Source: Anodontia alba
Taxonomy: Eukaryota; Mollusca; Bivalvia; Lucinida; Lucinidae
Direction of reading: 5' to 3'
Length of the DNA: 64,000 nucleotides
NCBI GenBank assembly: GCA_964016985.1
Contig: OZ024824.1
Coordinates: forward strand, 123,066,839-123,130,838
Shown: positions 32,418 through 42,751 of the stretch, piece by piece
How the letters are laid out: each line of letters starts with the position of its first letter
Position numbering within the stretch: position 1 is the first letter of the stretch
The notes under the pieces: model-generated
Seen by the model: only the letters and a program-made list of their open reading frames with translations
What the model was told of the DNA's origin: nothing
Databases searched by the model: none
Program-made: the position numbers and the translations under genes

Positions 32418-32690
32418 CATCACGAAAACATGCCTATATAATTTTGACCCCCATAAACCCCACTTTTATACAGTAAAACTGGGGTTTACAGGGGCATACA
32501 TTATTTTTCTTATTTTGCTAAAAAAAACACAGATCGTTGTACTCTTTAGAACCGCCTTGCTGAAACGGTTCTAACGAGTACCCACAATCTATGTTTAGAG
32601 AAGATATATGAATAAATATCAGAATTTTTTATTTGAAAATTTTCCTAGTCTTTTCAATATATTTGAATAGGCGTGGCACTCCCTGGACTT
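32418..32690. mobile_element. Hairpin MITE family B in a MULE intron
   Basis: Begins tcacgaaaacatgcctatat and carries the acagatcgttgtactctttagaacc hairpin. It lacks part of the left end. It lies only about 26 bases upstream of the catalytic exon's acceptor. Confidence 0.7.
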
Positions 32691-33305
32691 TTCCCTTACC
32701 TTTTTCGTAATGTAAACTGAAAATATCACTGTTTTATAAGGCTGCACTGGAAATGTAAAACAAAATTATCCGACTGAGTATTCAAAGCACTGACAGCAAT
32801 AATTGGCCAATTGTCTCTGAATGTAGCCTGGGTAAATGGTCCATTCATTTCTTTAACACGCGGTTTACATTCATCGGTCAATGATAATCACGTAAACAAC
32901 AATCTCGAGGAAAAATTTCCTCGTGGAGGTTAATCTTACAAATACTCATAACACATGTGCTGTGTAAAAAACTTGAATCGAAAAGTTTCTAAAATATCCT
33001 CCTTATTCCACCTGAAATGAAAGTATGCTAATATTAAAACTATATTTATATATATCTGCATATGCAACATTTGGTAATGCACTTGAAGAGATAAAATATG
33101 GAGGATATTTGATTTTTTTCAGTGTAAGATCGTATATTATTTTCGCGAGTGACGTTCATCAGTGAAATAAAATTCGATCTTAAATTGAAAAAAAAAATCT
33201 GTTACTTCTATGTACTTATTCAAAATTATTATCCTTCTGCCTACTCTGAGACACTTAAGTCGGAAAATTTACTTTTTCCTAGCCATTTCGCGCCAATTTG
33301 TTTAC

Positions 33306-33513
33306 TCGCCCAAAATTCCAACAAAGGTGGTTTTGCCTCATCATCAGTCTCATCTCTCACATCGGCTGGGGTAATGAGTTCCAGTATAGGAGGCACATCA
33401 AAGACGGTTGCTTCACTCTCATCATCAATCTCATCTCTCTCATCGGCTGGAGTAATGAGTTCCAGGATAGGAGGCACATCAAAGACGCTTGCTTCAGTAA
33501 CTTCTTCTGCAAC
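33306..33513 (-). pseudogene. MULE gene, acidic exon with internal 81-bp duplication
   Basis: Acceptor ttttttccag precedes 33513. It reads in phase 0 from the PHD exons. Two tandem 81-bp copies (33415-33495 and 33334-33414) each encode a 27-residue unit with VFDVPPILELITPAD and an acidic DERDE/DVRDE tail. The donor near 33305 (gcga|gtaaac) is my best guess but ends in phase 1, which does not match the next recognised exon. An exon is therefore missing between here and 32391, or the donor is elsewhere. Confidence 0.65.
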
Positions 33514-33547
33514 CTGGAAAAAAAAGAATTCAAACTCTGTGTGTGTG

Positions 33548-33990
33548 TGACGAAAACATGCGTTCATAATTTTGACCCCCTTAAACCCTCCTGTTATATA
33601 GTAAAACTAAGGTTTACAGGGGTATACATTATTTTTTCTAATTTCTGCTCAAAAACATAGATTGTGGGTACGCGTTAGATTTAGATCCGCCTCGCCCAGA
33701 CAGTTCTAACGATTGCCCACAATCTATGTTTGGAGCAGAAATATGAAGAATATCAGAATTTATCTGATTTTTTTTTCTTCATTTTTTATTGTAAAACTAG
33801 GGTTTATAGGGGTATGCATTATTTTTATAATTTCTGCGCAAAAACATAGATTGTGGGTTCGAACCGCCTCGCCAAGTACCCGCAATCTATGTTTGGAGCA
33901 GAAATATGAAGAATATCAGAATTTTTTATCTGACAAGTTTCATGTTTTGATGGTAAAATATTCAGTATATTTGAATAGGCATGTTTTGTT
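33548..33990. mobile_element. Dimeric family B MITE in a MULE intron
   Basis: Two successive family B hairpins (33645-33750 and 33838-33920) sit between one left end (gacgaaaacatgcgttca) and one right end (gaataggcatgttttg). The aaactagggtttataggggt segment is repeated at 33601-33630 and 33790-33820. It could be an internal duplication or one copy inserted in another. Confidence 0.7.
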
Positions 33991-34279
33991 AATGGTGTGT
34001 TTGTGAAACAGAGATTCTTATCTTGTCGTCTGTTGGTGCTTTGTTTCTTGTATAAATGTTCTTTGAAGAGAAAAGGGAAAGGGTCTACTCTAAAAGAAGC
34101 ACTTTTGCTCTGGAGCGAATTCTTTCCTTTTACAGAGTATTTCTATTGACAAGGGGGGCAAAATATTTTTGACAGTTACCCATCTTCGTTGTGTAGCCAT
34201 TCCCCTTAAATCATTATAAAATGCACGTTTAATGTTTGCTTACATGGATCATCGTCTCAAAACTTTTTTTCTCAGTCAA

Positions 34280-34283
<4 letters not shown>

Positions 34284-34335
<52 letters not shown>
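34284..34335. repeat. GA microsatellite
   Basis: About 25 uninterrupted AG units. The open frame 34232-34501 exists only because of it. Confidence 0.95.
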
Positions 34336-34337
<2 letters not shown>

Positions 34338-34386
34338 AAAGGGGGTCATTATCGTTAATATTGAAGATGATTATTCATGAACGTAC

Positions 34387-34487
34387 CTCAATCTCGTCTT
34401 CTTCTGCTTTGTGGGCGCAGGTTATACAGTTGAAACTAAGGTCTTTCTTCCCTCGCGTCGCCGCAAGATATTCTTCTTTGGTTATTC
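34387..34487 (-). pseudogene. MULE gene, second half of a PHD finger
   Basis: 101-nt exon between acceptor aaatgcttcag and donor gag|gtacgt. Joined to the exon at 35635-35711 with one carried base, it reads GITKEEYLAATRGKKDLSFN then CITCAHKAEEDEIE. It supplies the last C-x-x-C of the zinc finger and runs in phase 0 into the acidic exon. The exact fit of phases across three exons is the best evidence that this is a real spliced gene. Confidence 0.8.
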
Positions 34488-35042
34488 CTGAAGCATTTTA
34501 GCATATTGGCAATGCGCTAGAATAATAATAATAAAAAACATGTGCGCCTATACAGTCAACAAAAGTCGTCGCACTTTTTAAAACCAACAGAGGCCTCGAA
34601 CGGATATCGAAAAAATAAGATCAGACTGCGCGAATGCGCAGGATAATATAAGCTTTTGATAGTTGCAACTGCTCTCCGCGTGACATGCCTGAAATGATGT
34701 ATTCCAAGGTGTAATGTTTGAAATAAGAACAGTCGCTTTATGCGAACTCATGTAACGGACGAGCGGCTCATGTTGGAGCAGTCTGATTAGGATATGCAAT
34801 GCTTGCATATGCCATTTTGTCGGAGACTGGTGTGTGGGATTTAGGGGCATTTGCCAGGGTATATGAGAAATGATATTAAACCTGTATCATGTTGTATGAG
34901 TAGTACTATTTTAATCGTTGTAAACTAGAATCTTACAATGTTTTTTCCAAAAAAAATATGTTTTGTGTATATCGCATGTTATATATATAGAAAGAAGCGT
35001 CCCTCTGTTGCTCTGCTATAATTCGGTTTATTATGAATAACA

Positions 35043-35373
35043 ACAAGAAAACACGCCTAAATAATTTTACCCCCTTCAAACCCCACTTTTATATAGTAAG
35101 ACTGAAGTTAACAGGGGCATACATTATTTTTCTTATTTCTGCTCAATCATAGATCGTGAGTACTTGTTAAATCTGCCTCGTTGAGGCGATTCTAACAAGT
35201 ACCCACAATATATGTTTTGAGCATAACTATGAAAAAAAATCAGTTTTTTTTTTTCTGATAACTTTCTCTTTTTTTTCTTTGTCTTGTTTATTTTATTTTA
35301 TTATTATTATTATTTTTTTTTTTTTTGGCGATAAAGTGTTCAATATATTTGAATAGGCGTGTTTTCGTGATGA
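35043..35373. mobile_element. Hairpin MITE family B in a MULE intron
   Basis: Ends gaaaacacgcctaaataat and gaataggcgtgttttcgtga. Hairpin with atcgtgagtacttgttaa and ttctaacaagtacccacaa. A T-rich tract near 35240-35330 lengthens it. Confidence 0.75.
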
Positions 35374-35634
35374 TCAGTGGAAAATATGTCCGTTCAAACG
35401 GGGAAGATATAAATTTAAATTCTTGCATAAAATATATTATATAAACGCAACAAATATATGAATTTCCATGCTGTTTACCCAATACTTTTCCAAAATATCC
35501 TCATTTTCGGACCCTGACTTTTTATGTGACGTTATCTGATAAGAGTATGCATCTTAGAAATCTGTCTGTACTTTGGCATAAAAATGAGAACTACCTTTAA
35601 TACAAAATATTAGTGTGATAAGTAAAATATTTAC

Positions 35635-35711
35635 CAGTATTACACCTCAGATGCTGCCAAACCTCGCACAGATCACAGGAAACGGCATGGTGACCACCAC
35701 GAACAATCTTA
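35635..35711 (-). pseudogene. MULE gene, first half of a PHD finger
   Basis: 77-nt exon; acceptor gcgttgtgtag, donor ctg|gtaaat. It reads KIVRGGHHAVSCDLCEVWQH then LRCNTG. The cysteine and histidine spacing (CDLC, WQHLRC) is that of PHD-type zinc fingers. Such fingers occur beside MULE cores in mollusc transposons and usually read histone tails. Exons further 5' (between 35711 and the right inverted repeat) are not identified. Confidence 0.75.
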
Positions 35712-36094
35712 CTACACAACGCAAAAAACAGGCATAATGACTGTAAATATTCGAGTTTTAGACACTGTATATACGTATTGTACGCAATAGATGCCAAAAC
35801 TGGATGTGAAGCTTCTGGTCATTTGGCTTGTCTTTATACATATCATGTCGGCAAATAAAAGAAATAATTTAAACAAAAATTGGCAATTTGTTATTGTTCA
35901 AACTTAATCATTAACCTTTGTCGGTTAAAGGATGACAACTAACACTTTTGTTCCGAATTAACTTAGTAAATTTCAGTGCTTTTCGTTAATTAATCAATTA
36001 GCTTAACATATAATTAAATCAAACACTGAAATAGTTGAAGTTTGAATTAAATGATTAAAGGAGATTAACCGCTAATTCACTTTTTTATGACTGA

Positions 36095-36100
<6 letters not shown>

Positions 36101-36176
<76 letters not shown>

Positions 36177-36177
36177 C
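36101..36177. repeat. ATAG microsatellite
   Basis: About 19 tandem ATAG units inside the MULE, close to its right inverted repeat. Confidence 0.95.
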
Positions 36178-36317
36178 TCACGCACTTTTATTTTCAATAT
36201 TGAATAAATTGTTTCGGTCACTTACATTATGCTGCTATAACAATCAGATGTTATTTAAGTTGGAATATATACTTTAGCGATCTAATCTAAGGCATCTGCA
36301 TATGCTTTTTCTTCATT

Positions 36318-36437
36318 AGGTACAGAGCAACAATAAAAGTACCACCATCCAATCATTTTTAATACATTAAGAGGTGCCTAGTCTGATATTCATGGGACGA
36401 GTTGTCTTCTGAAATTGGGCCGAGTTGTCCGTAATTC
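36318..36437. repeat. Right terminal inverted repeat of the MULE
   Basis: Complement of the left end; contains ccaccatccaatcat, attaagaggtgccta, gagttgtcttctgaaattgg and gccgagttgtcc. The last seven bases match the left end only partly. Confidence 0.8.
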
Positions 36438-36654
36438 TCTCTGAATTAGTCACGACCTGAGGACAGTGAACACAGCGTGATCTATAGTTAATGAGCTCCC
36501 ATATTTCGACAACTCTGCTGGCATATGCCCTTAAAGACGGCTAGATAAGTTGTAAACAATGTAGACCCTGACCACATGATGCATATATTCGGTCTACAAT
36601 GGGGCAAAGTTTTGCAAGTCTCCAAGGAAGTGTTTACTGTATTATAACAATTTT

Positions 36655-36850
36655 CCATACTGAGTAAAAATTTCAGCAGACGACATTTTGATTTTTTTTA
36701 TTTTGTTTTCATAGAAAATAAGATTTTACACTTCATGCAAATTCCTTAGGTAGGAGATAATATGCATGGCGTGTCAGATCCTATTTCTAGGAAAAGTATC
36801 CCCAGTTTGTCGTCTGCTGAATCTGCCCATAGCATGATAAGTGTTAAGTG
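36655..36850. mobile_element. Hairpin MITE family C
   Basis: Outer ends aaaatttcagcagacgac and gtcgtctgctgaatctgccc. Stem tttcatagaaaataagattt / tcagatcctatttctagg is imperfect. A TTAA is present on the right (36845-36848). A broken family D arm lies just before it at 36545-36600. Confidence 0.7.
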
Positions 36851-36886
36851 TCAAGGTATTCAATGACTGTGAGCAAACAATGAACA

Positions 36887-37073
36887 CAGCTCCAGATGAT
36901 TTTTTCATCATGAGTTTTGGTATTTTGCTTAATTTTCCATGAAAGTATACGTTGTGGATATTCATTAGGGTTGCCTCAGTGAAGCCCATTCTAATGAGTA
37001 CCCAAAGCATATATTTTTGTGGAGAAATCGGGAAAACGTTTATCTGGATATTCCTATTATCTGGAGTTATGCA
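36887..37073. mobile_element. Hairpin MITE family A followed by poly-C
   Basis: Ends acagctccagatga and attatctggagttatgcag. Stem with acgttgtggatattcattag and the complement. A C-rich tract (37087-37133) follows directly and explains the open frames on both strands there. Confidence 0.7.
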
Positions 37074-37139
37074 GAATGACTCCCTGCCCCCCCCCCCCAC
37101 CCCTGCCCCCCCCCCCCCCCCCACCCCCACCCCGCGAAA

Positions 37140-37538
37140 TTAGATATTATGATATGACTTAACCCAAAATTTGACAAAAGTACGAGTTGACCAAAAATGG
37201 GTATGTTGACTAAGGTACGAGTTGACCAGAAACACAAATTCCAACCCCTCGCGTAAGATTTCCCTATCCTGCATGGACACTCATGATGGATTCCTATAGT
37301 CTTGGAATAACAACTGGTCCCTTTAATTATGTCCCTTGATAGAGACTAGATGGCGCTTCTAATCAGATGACAGAAAACGCTTATTCTTATGATTGTTTCA
37401 AATTGATGATTTTTGCGACAAGCGTTTGAAAGATTTCATTCTTAGAAATTACAGGAAATTACACTGACAAACTGAAACTGACAAACTATGTGTTATGACT
37501 TACACAATTAAAAGCCTCTAGGGGACAAGGTATATGTA
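37140..37538 (+). promoter_or_regulatory. Upstream region of the host gene
   Basis: About 400 bases without repeats of the named families, immediately before the first coding exon; it presumably contains promoter and 5' leader. I see no clear TATA box or initiator. Direct words ctgacaaactgaaactgacaaact lie at 37462-37487. Confidence 0.4.
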
Positions 37539-38013
37539 ATGGCCAAAGTACATAATGAAGAAGCGAAAGAAGAAGGCGAAATTTCAGATGAAGATGATAT
37601 AAATGAAAGATCAGTGAAAAGTCACGACGACTCATCTCGCCCTGTGTCAACCATGTTGAACTATGATTCACAGAAATTTTCCGCCGCTCCCACTCAGTTC
37701 ATTGGGAGAAGTAACCGTCCGAAGCAAAAGACTGGTTCAGCAAAATTTCTGAAAGGATCAAAAAACTTAAATGAGGCCAGGAATAAACATGGAAATCGCT
37801 TGCCAAGCCCAAAACATGTCTTGCCTTCTTTGATGCAACTGAAAGTCCATCCGTCTAAAGAACTGCTGCAGGGCCTGCCCAAAGAGAATCATTTATTCAA
37901 ACCACAATCAGCAGTGAACCATGTGCCAAAACCTGAAAGTCATGGAGGAAGTGAGAGAATAAAATTGCCAACCAAAAGCAGTTTTAATACTGAACTTCCC
38001 AAAAAATCACCTG
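37539..38013 (+). CDS. ZFC3H1: ZFC3H1-like gene, coding exon 1
   Basis: First coding exon of a host gene on the plus strand. It starts at ATG 37539 and I end it at the donor cctg|gtgcaag (38014), phase 1. It encodes 158 residues, hydrophilic and disordered. Near the N-terminus it has the acidic run EEAKEEGEISDEDD, which resembles the EEGE..DGEISDD start of animal ZFC3H1, followed by Ser/Pro/Lys-rich sequence. ZFC3H1 is a nuclear zinc-finger scaffold that links MTR4 and PABPN1 in the PAXT connection, feeding polyadenylated RNA to the exosome. The assignment rests on this segment plus the KYKQIQ motif in the next exon. Other donors (gtgagaga at 37951; gtacgtct at 38063) are possible, but only the chosen one joins in frame to exon 2. 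Product identity fairly likely, not certain. Confidence 0.65.
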
Positions 38014-38067
38014 GTGCAAGATGTATCCTTTCTATAATGGAAGTGGCTGGCCATCTGAAACTGTACG

Positions 38068-38185
38068 TCTAGCCTTGGCGGCTAGCCTTCAGGAACCAGA
38101 CTTATAGCAAGGCCACACTGGATAGGCTATTAGAGGCTAGCCTTCAGGAACCAGACATAGCAAGGCCACACTGGATAGGCTAACG
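38068..38185. repeat. Two-copy ggctagccttcaggaacc repeat
   Basis: A unit of about 60-65 bases (ggctagccttcaggaaccag, then agcaaggccacactggatag) occurs twice, at 38080-38130 and 38136-38181. Related words (ggctagc, ccggttccaga) occur at 55570-55690. Confidence 0.75.
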
Positions 38186-38270
38186 GTCCAGAATTTGATC
38201 AAATGTGCGAGTGTGTCTTTGATACAGTACTACTGTTATATTTTATTTATTTTAACTTCGTAATACATTA

Positions 38271-38429
38271 ACCTATAGATAATGTGCTATTCTATTCTGT
38301 TATTCACCCCCTCCACAGAAAAAACAACCTTTCAGTCGTTATAAAGTCTTAATTCAGAAGGTCCCTTTAACAGTTACCTGTATGACGTAGTTCCTCCCGC
38401 TCAAATGATCACGTGTCAGTTTCTTTTCT
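38271..38429. repeat. DIRS left inverted terminal repeat
   Basis: Runs from acctatagataatgtgc to cacgtgtcagtttctttt. Pairs with 44153-44312. Confidence 0.9.
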
Positions 38430-38617
38430 GTGGACTTTGAATGTTCAAGGATTATTATTCTGTGTTAGAAAAAATGGATTAAAATTATTCTACACGGTTA
38501 AAATTTTTATATCCTTGACTTTCTCTGGTTCTATATTCACTCCTTCTACTATCTATGTACTTATTTTCGAAATATCGATCTTAGATTTCTTGTTTTCTCA
38601 ATGTTAAATTTCTTCCT

Positions 38618-40809
38618 TTGTTTCCGCGTCAGTCGATGCATTTCGCCCGCGGCAACTGTGGCCATTTAAAAGCTAAATGGGATACACATTTATCATGTCT
38701 AACTTGTAATTCTTGCACACGTATCTCTCCGTGTTATATTTGTAGTTCCTGGACAGAAAAAGTTTGGAACCTAGCAGAAAGAAGACGCCTTCATGCTACT
38801 AGAAAATCAGTTATGACGCAGAAGAGAAAACAGAAGAAATCAAAGAAATCCAAGAAGTCCCAGTCAGACATGTCTGACAACGGGACAGTTGATGGGAGCA
38901 CCGCCCCTCATAGCTTTACTGCTCGGGGCAGGACCCATCAAGGTGGCAGCCTGGCGGACTTAGAGTCTGACTGGGCACTAAGCCCACCAGTCACCAGTCA
39001 CCAGTCACCAGTCAACCAGTCACCAGTCAACCAGTCACCAGTCATCCAGTCACTGGGCAACTTATCTCCGTTCATCCAGTCGCCAGTCAACCAGTCACCA
39101 GTCAACCAGTCACCAGTCAACCAGGCTCCAGTCAACCAGGCATGGGTTTACAGTCATTCCCGTATGACCTACAAACACAAATTCTGCCTGGTTATATTCC
39201 TATAAATGTGCCTGTACAAAGCTACGCTCCGTCCATAAGTAGCCATATTTCACAGGGTAGTGTCCACAGACTATCCAATGTCTTTATTCCTGGTTACGAA
39301 CGTTCTAATAGACTAGAACTTCCTAATCCAGCTTCTTCCTCTAGACAGATTATTCCACTCGAACCTGATTTTTCGCAGGTCTCAGATCCCAATGTAATGA
39401 TTGAGCCTCCAAATTCAAATGATTTATCTATCTCCAGACCTTCAAGGAAGGATCAGTCTAAAAGAGAGCATAAATCTAAAAAGAGAAGAAGACATCGATC
39501 GTCCTCTTCTTCTATCTCTACTTCCAGATCAGACTCTTTGAGTTCTTCTCGGCGAAAGAAAAATTCAAAGAGATCTAAGCACTCTCATAAAAAGAGAAGA
39601 AGACGATCGATGACGCCTTCTTCTTCATCAAATTCCTCCCAATCTCAACTTGACATTGGTAGATATACAAGGGCTCATAAATCTCCCCAGGTTGTTCAAA
39701 CGCCAACTCCAATACAACCTGAGGAGACTAATTTTAGTCAAATCACAAATCAACCTATTAATTACGATCAGATTCAGCCGAATCTCACTCAACAGAATAA
39801 GGAGTCAGATTCGGAAACTGAATCCGAAGTCTGGTCATTTGATCGTGCGATTAACGAGGTCTTCCGGCTTCTTCCTCCTGAGTTATGCCCCAAAACTCAG
39901 CAGGATCAAGCTCCATTAAAACCTCTCTCTGGGATCGAACAATTAATGGAGTCTCGTTCCACTCCATTACTTGTCCTCCCACAATCCAAATTAGTACAAA
40001 ATACAACAAAATATATTCAAAATAGACTAGAATCGGACAAATGTTCAAGAGATTGGATTTGTCCGCAAAGCTTGGTTTCGGCTCTTGCTCCGACTAAATT
40101 CTACAAGAGCCAAAACCAATATTTGCCAACTGATAATATCCCTCAATTAGAAGCGGATGCGTCGCTCCTAGACATTTCTAATAAAGGAAGAGCTTCTATT
40201 CCGCTCAAGAATCTAGAAGCATGGGAAAGGAAGGCTAGAAAACTAGTCGCTATTAATTCTCATGCTGATCTATTTTCTTCAGCTGCCTTCCTTTCATTAC
40301 AAGAGGAATCGATGTCGGTTGCGGCCCTTTCCAGACTTCTGGAGGCCGTAGCCAAATCGATTAAACATGCTACTGCCATGTCTACACTTTTAACTACTGA
40401 ATTATTCCAAGCTAGGAGGGACGCAGCCCTAGCTTCGTCTAAACTACTACTCGACAATTCCACATACGAGTTAAGGAACGCTCCTATTAACTCAAAATCC
40501 TTATTTGACGGCAGGATAAAAGAAATAGCTAAATCAAACTTCGAAGCTCAACAGCAAAGGTTTCTAGCTTCTACATCCATACAGTCACAATCTCATTCTT
40601 ATAAGCCTCCTTCGCAGAGCAGAGCTTTCAAGATACCTAAATATCCTGCTAAACAAACAACATCCAGACCTAAACCTACGCAGTCGTATAGGTCCAAAAA
40701 TATTCCTCAAAGCTCATCTTCTCACATTAAGAAAGATAATATCAAGAGGACTGGTAACATCCGTCAGTTCCCCTCCTCTAAACCTGCCTCTTCCTCCGCA
40801 AGATTATGA
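38618..40809 (+). pseudogene. DIRS gag, frameshifted
   Basis: The first part (38618-39205) has a cysteine-rich head (CLTCNSC, CYICSSW) like the zinc-binding N-terminus of bivalve DIRS gag, then lysine-rich sequence and a run of SPVNQ repeats. The second part (39142-40809, 555 residues) is in another frame: SR-rich and K-rich patches, an acidic patch (SDSETESEVWSF), then a leucine/alanine-rich helical region (SVAALSRLLEAVAKSIKHAT). One base change near 39138, at the end of the SPVNQ repeat, separates the two. I take them as one gag broken by a frameshift; programmed shifting is less likely. It ends at TGA 40807-40809, 46 bases before the next ATG. Confidence 0.75.
38991..39141. repeat. 15-bp minisatellite inside gag
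   Basis: Tandem ccagtcaaccagtca-type units encode Ser-Pro-Val-Asn-Gln repeats. The unit is a multiple of three, so copy number changes keep the frame; the shift at 39138 lies just beyond. Confidence 0.8.
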
Positions 40810-40855
40810 AGGCCCGCCCTTTCCACTGCCTGCTCTTCCGCTCGCGGACATTCCA

Positions 40856-42751
40856 GTGGGAGGACGATTGGCCCATTTTGCGGAAAAATGGGAGGAAATA
40901 ACAGACAACAAATGGGTCCTCTCTATCGTACGAAACGGATTCAGGATACCATTCATCAAAATTCCTCCTTTGTCATCTGTTCCGATCAGAATGAGTCAAT
41001 CCTCCTCCCCGTTTCTCAGAGAAGAGATCGAAAATCTTCTCAACAAACGGGCAGTGGAAAGGGTACAGAATCCGGAAACTCCCGGCTTTTATTCCCGGAT
41101 ATTCCTTGTGCCAAAAAAGAACGGAAAGTTTCGTTTAATATTAGACCTGTCTTTATTAAACCGTTACATAGAGAAACAAGCATTCAAAATGGAGACAGTC
41201 AAATCGGTAAGACAAGCGATGAGACTCAACGATTGGGCTGTCTCCATAGATTTAACAGATGCATATCTACATGTGCCGATACATCGTCAATCCAGGAAGT
41301 ATCTTCGTTTCGTACACGAAGATCAAGTATATCACTTTTTGGCCCTACCGTTCGGAATGTCCCTAAGTCCGTTAATTTTCTCGAAACTGATGGACGTTAT
41401 TGCAGCTTTTCTACGCCAACGTGCCATATCAGTTTTTCCATACCTAGACGATTGGCTGATAAAAAATCTGATTCACAACCGTCTGATTACTCAGACAAAG
41501 ATTTGCATTCAAACTATTCAAAGCCTAGGTTTTCTGCCAAATCTCAAGAAGTCAGACCTCTTTCCTGCTCAGAAATTCACCTTCATAGGTATGGAATTTC
41601 TGACGCAACAAAATTTAGTCAGGGTTCCAGCGGATCAGGTACAGAACCTAATTCTAACAATCAAGAAAATAATGTCAGCAAAACATGTATCGGCACGAAC
41701 TTTCCTTTCTCTTTTGGGCAAACTCAGTGCTGCAGCAGACCTTGTTCTCCTGGGCAGACTGCACTTACGTCCTCTTCAGATGTGCCTGCTGTCAGTCTGG
41801 AAACCTCATATTCTTCCTCTCGATCACCCGATCTCGATAAACGGCATGATTCGATCTCACTTACAATGGTGGATAAACCCCATTCGATTCGAGACAGGGA
41901 CTTCAATCCATCCTCCAGACCCCAAATTCTTCCTTTATACGGATGCCAGTCATTACGGATGGGGAGCTCATTTAGAGCCGACAACACTGTCCTTTCATGG
42001 TCGCTGGACAGAAAACCAATCCCAGCTCCATATCAATATGTTAGAAATGATGGCCATACGATTAGCACTGAAACAAGCCAAAACATTTATTCACCATTCT
42101 TGCATCATGATATCCACAGACAACACAACGGTGGTCTCATATATCAACAAACAGGGTGGCACTCATTCCCCCAATCTTTGCGTAGAAGTTTGGAAAATAC
42201 TCAATTGGTGCCTGGAACAAGACATAGTTATCAGAGTACGTCACATCCCAGGCAAATTCAACATTCTTGCAGACCGCCTCTCAAGACTAGACAAACCTAT
42301 CAAGACAGAATGGGCTCTGGATCAAACAGTTGCGAATTCAGTATTCCAGATGCTCAACTTCCCAAACGTGGATCTGTTTGCGACAAGATTCAACCACAGA
42401 CTCCCATTATATGTCTCTCCAGTACAAGACTACAAAGCACTAGCGATAGATGCCCTGTCCATGGACTGGAATCATCTTCATGCATATGCTTTTCCTCCTT
42501 TTATTCTGATACCTGCTGTTCTAGAGAAAATCCGACAACATCAGTGCAGAATAGTTCTCATAGCTCCGTTCTGGCCACAGCAACAGTGGTTCTCAGAACT
42601 TCTTCTTCTATTAGTGTCAGCTCCGATTCGTCTGCCACTAATTCCAAGACTACTGACTCAATCCAAAGGAAGATTTGTACATCAAAACCTCCCAATTCTC
42701 GACCTTCACACTTGGGAGTTATCAAACAATCAATCAGAGATAAGAAATTAA
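40856..42751 (+). CDS. DIRS reverse transcriptase-RNase H
   Basis: 631 residues. The reverse transcriptase has conserved blocks FRLILDLSLLN (about 92), VSIDLTDAYLHV (129), FLALPFGMSLSP (161) and the active site FPYLDDWL (194-201). RNase H follows: FLYTDASHYGWGAH (359, first aspartate), LEMMAIRLAL (396), ISTDNTTVVSYIN (419) and VRHIPGKFNILADRLSR (461). The C-terminal part (PNVDLFATRFN, YAFPPFILIPAV, IAPFWPQQQWF) is the extension seen after RNase H in DIRS elements. It copies the element RNA and degrades the template. The reading frame differs from gag. It stops at TAA 42749-42751, after which the same frame continues into the recombinase, so this was probably one polyprotein. Confidence 0.93.
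   Translation: MGGRLAHFAEKWEEITDNKWVLSIVRNGFRIPFIKIPPLSSVPIRMSQSSSPFLREEIENLLNKRAVERVQNPETPGFYSRIFLVPKKNGKFRLILDLSLLNRYIEKQAFKMETVKSVRQAMRLNDWAVSIDLTDAYLHVPIHRQSRKYLRFVHEDQVYHFLALPFGMSLSPLIFSKLMDVIAAFLRQRAISVFPYLDDWLIKNLIHNRLITQTKICIQTIQSLGFLPNLKKSDLFPAQKFTFIGMEFLTQQNLVRVPADQVQNLILTIKKIMSAKHVSARTFLSLLGKLSAAADLVLLGRLHLRPLQMCLLSVWKPHILPLDHPISINGMIRSHLQWWINPIRFETGTSIHPPDPKFFLYTDASHYGWGAHLEPTTLSFHGRWTENQSQLHINMLEMMAIRLALKQAKTFIHHSCIMISTDNTTVVSYINKQGGTHSPNLCVEVWKILNWCLEQDIVIRVRHIPGKFNILADRLSRLDKPIKTEWALDQTVANSVFQMLNFPNVDLFATRFNHRLPLYVSPVQDYKALAIDALSMDWNHLHAYAFPPFILIPAVLEKIRQHQCRIVLIAPFWPQQQWFSELLLLLVSAPIRLPLIPRLLTQSKGRFVHQNLPILDLHTWELSNNQSEIRN

Larger units (their letters stand above)
29359..36437 (-). 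mobile_element. Full-length Mutator-like element (MULE) with PHD-finger transposase
   Basis: About 7.08 kb. Inverted ends: 29359-29574 on the left and 36318-36437 on the right. They share gacaactcggccca words, then cagaagacaactcg, aggcacctcttaat and gattggatggtgg, down to ctctgtacct. The left end has extra tandem copies of the cggccca word, so it is longer. The 9-mer tctctgaat lies immediately outside both ends (29350-29358 and 36438-36446), fitting the 8-10-bp duplications of Mutator elements. The interior holds a minus-strand intron-bearing transposase gene, broken by stops, and later insertions (30718-31941, 32418-32690, 33548-33990, 35043-35373). Confidence 0.85.

Noticed and set aside
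32740..32890. Possible extra minus-strand MULE exon (open, ends near cattttccag)
   Set aside because: The translation (KEMNGPFTQATFRDNWPI) does not resemble the MULE core, and no phase-consistent donor was found. It may still be the missing exon, but I cannot support it.
34578..34850. 90-codon minus-strand frame
   Set aside because: Covers a dispersed repeat with the cagtctgat..gcatatgc words seen elsewhere in the window; no domain.
37087..37135. Proline- or glycine-rich protein
   Set aside because: Frames on both strands come from the poly-C tract.
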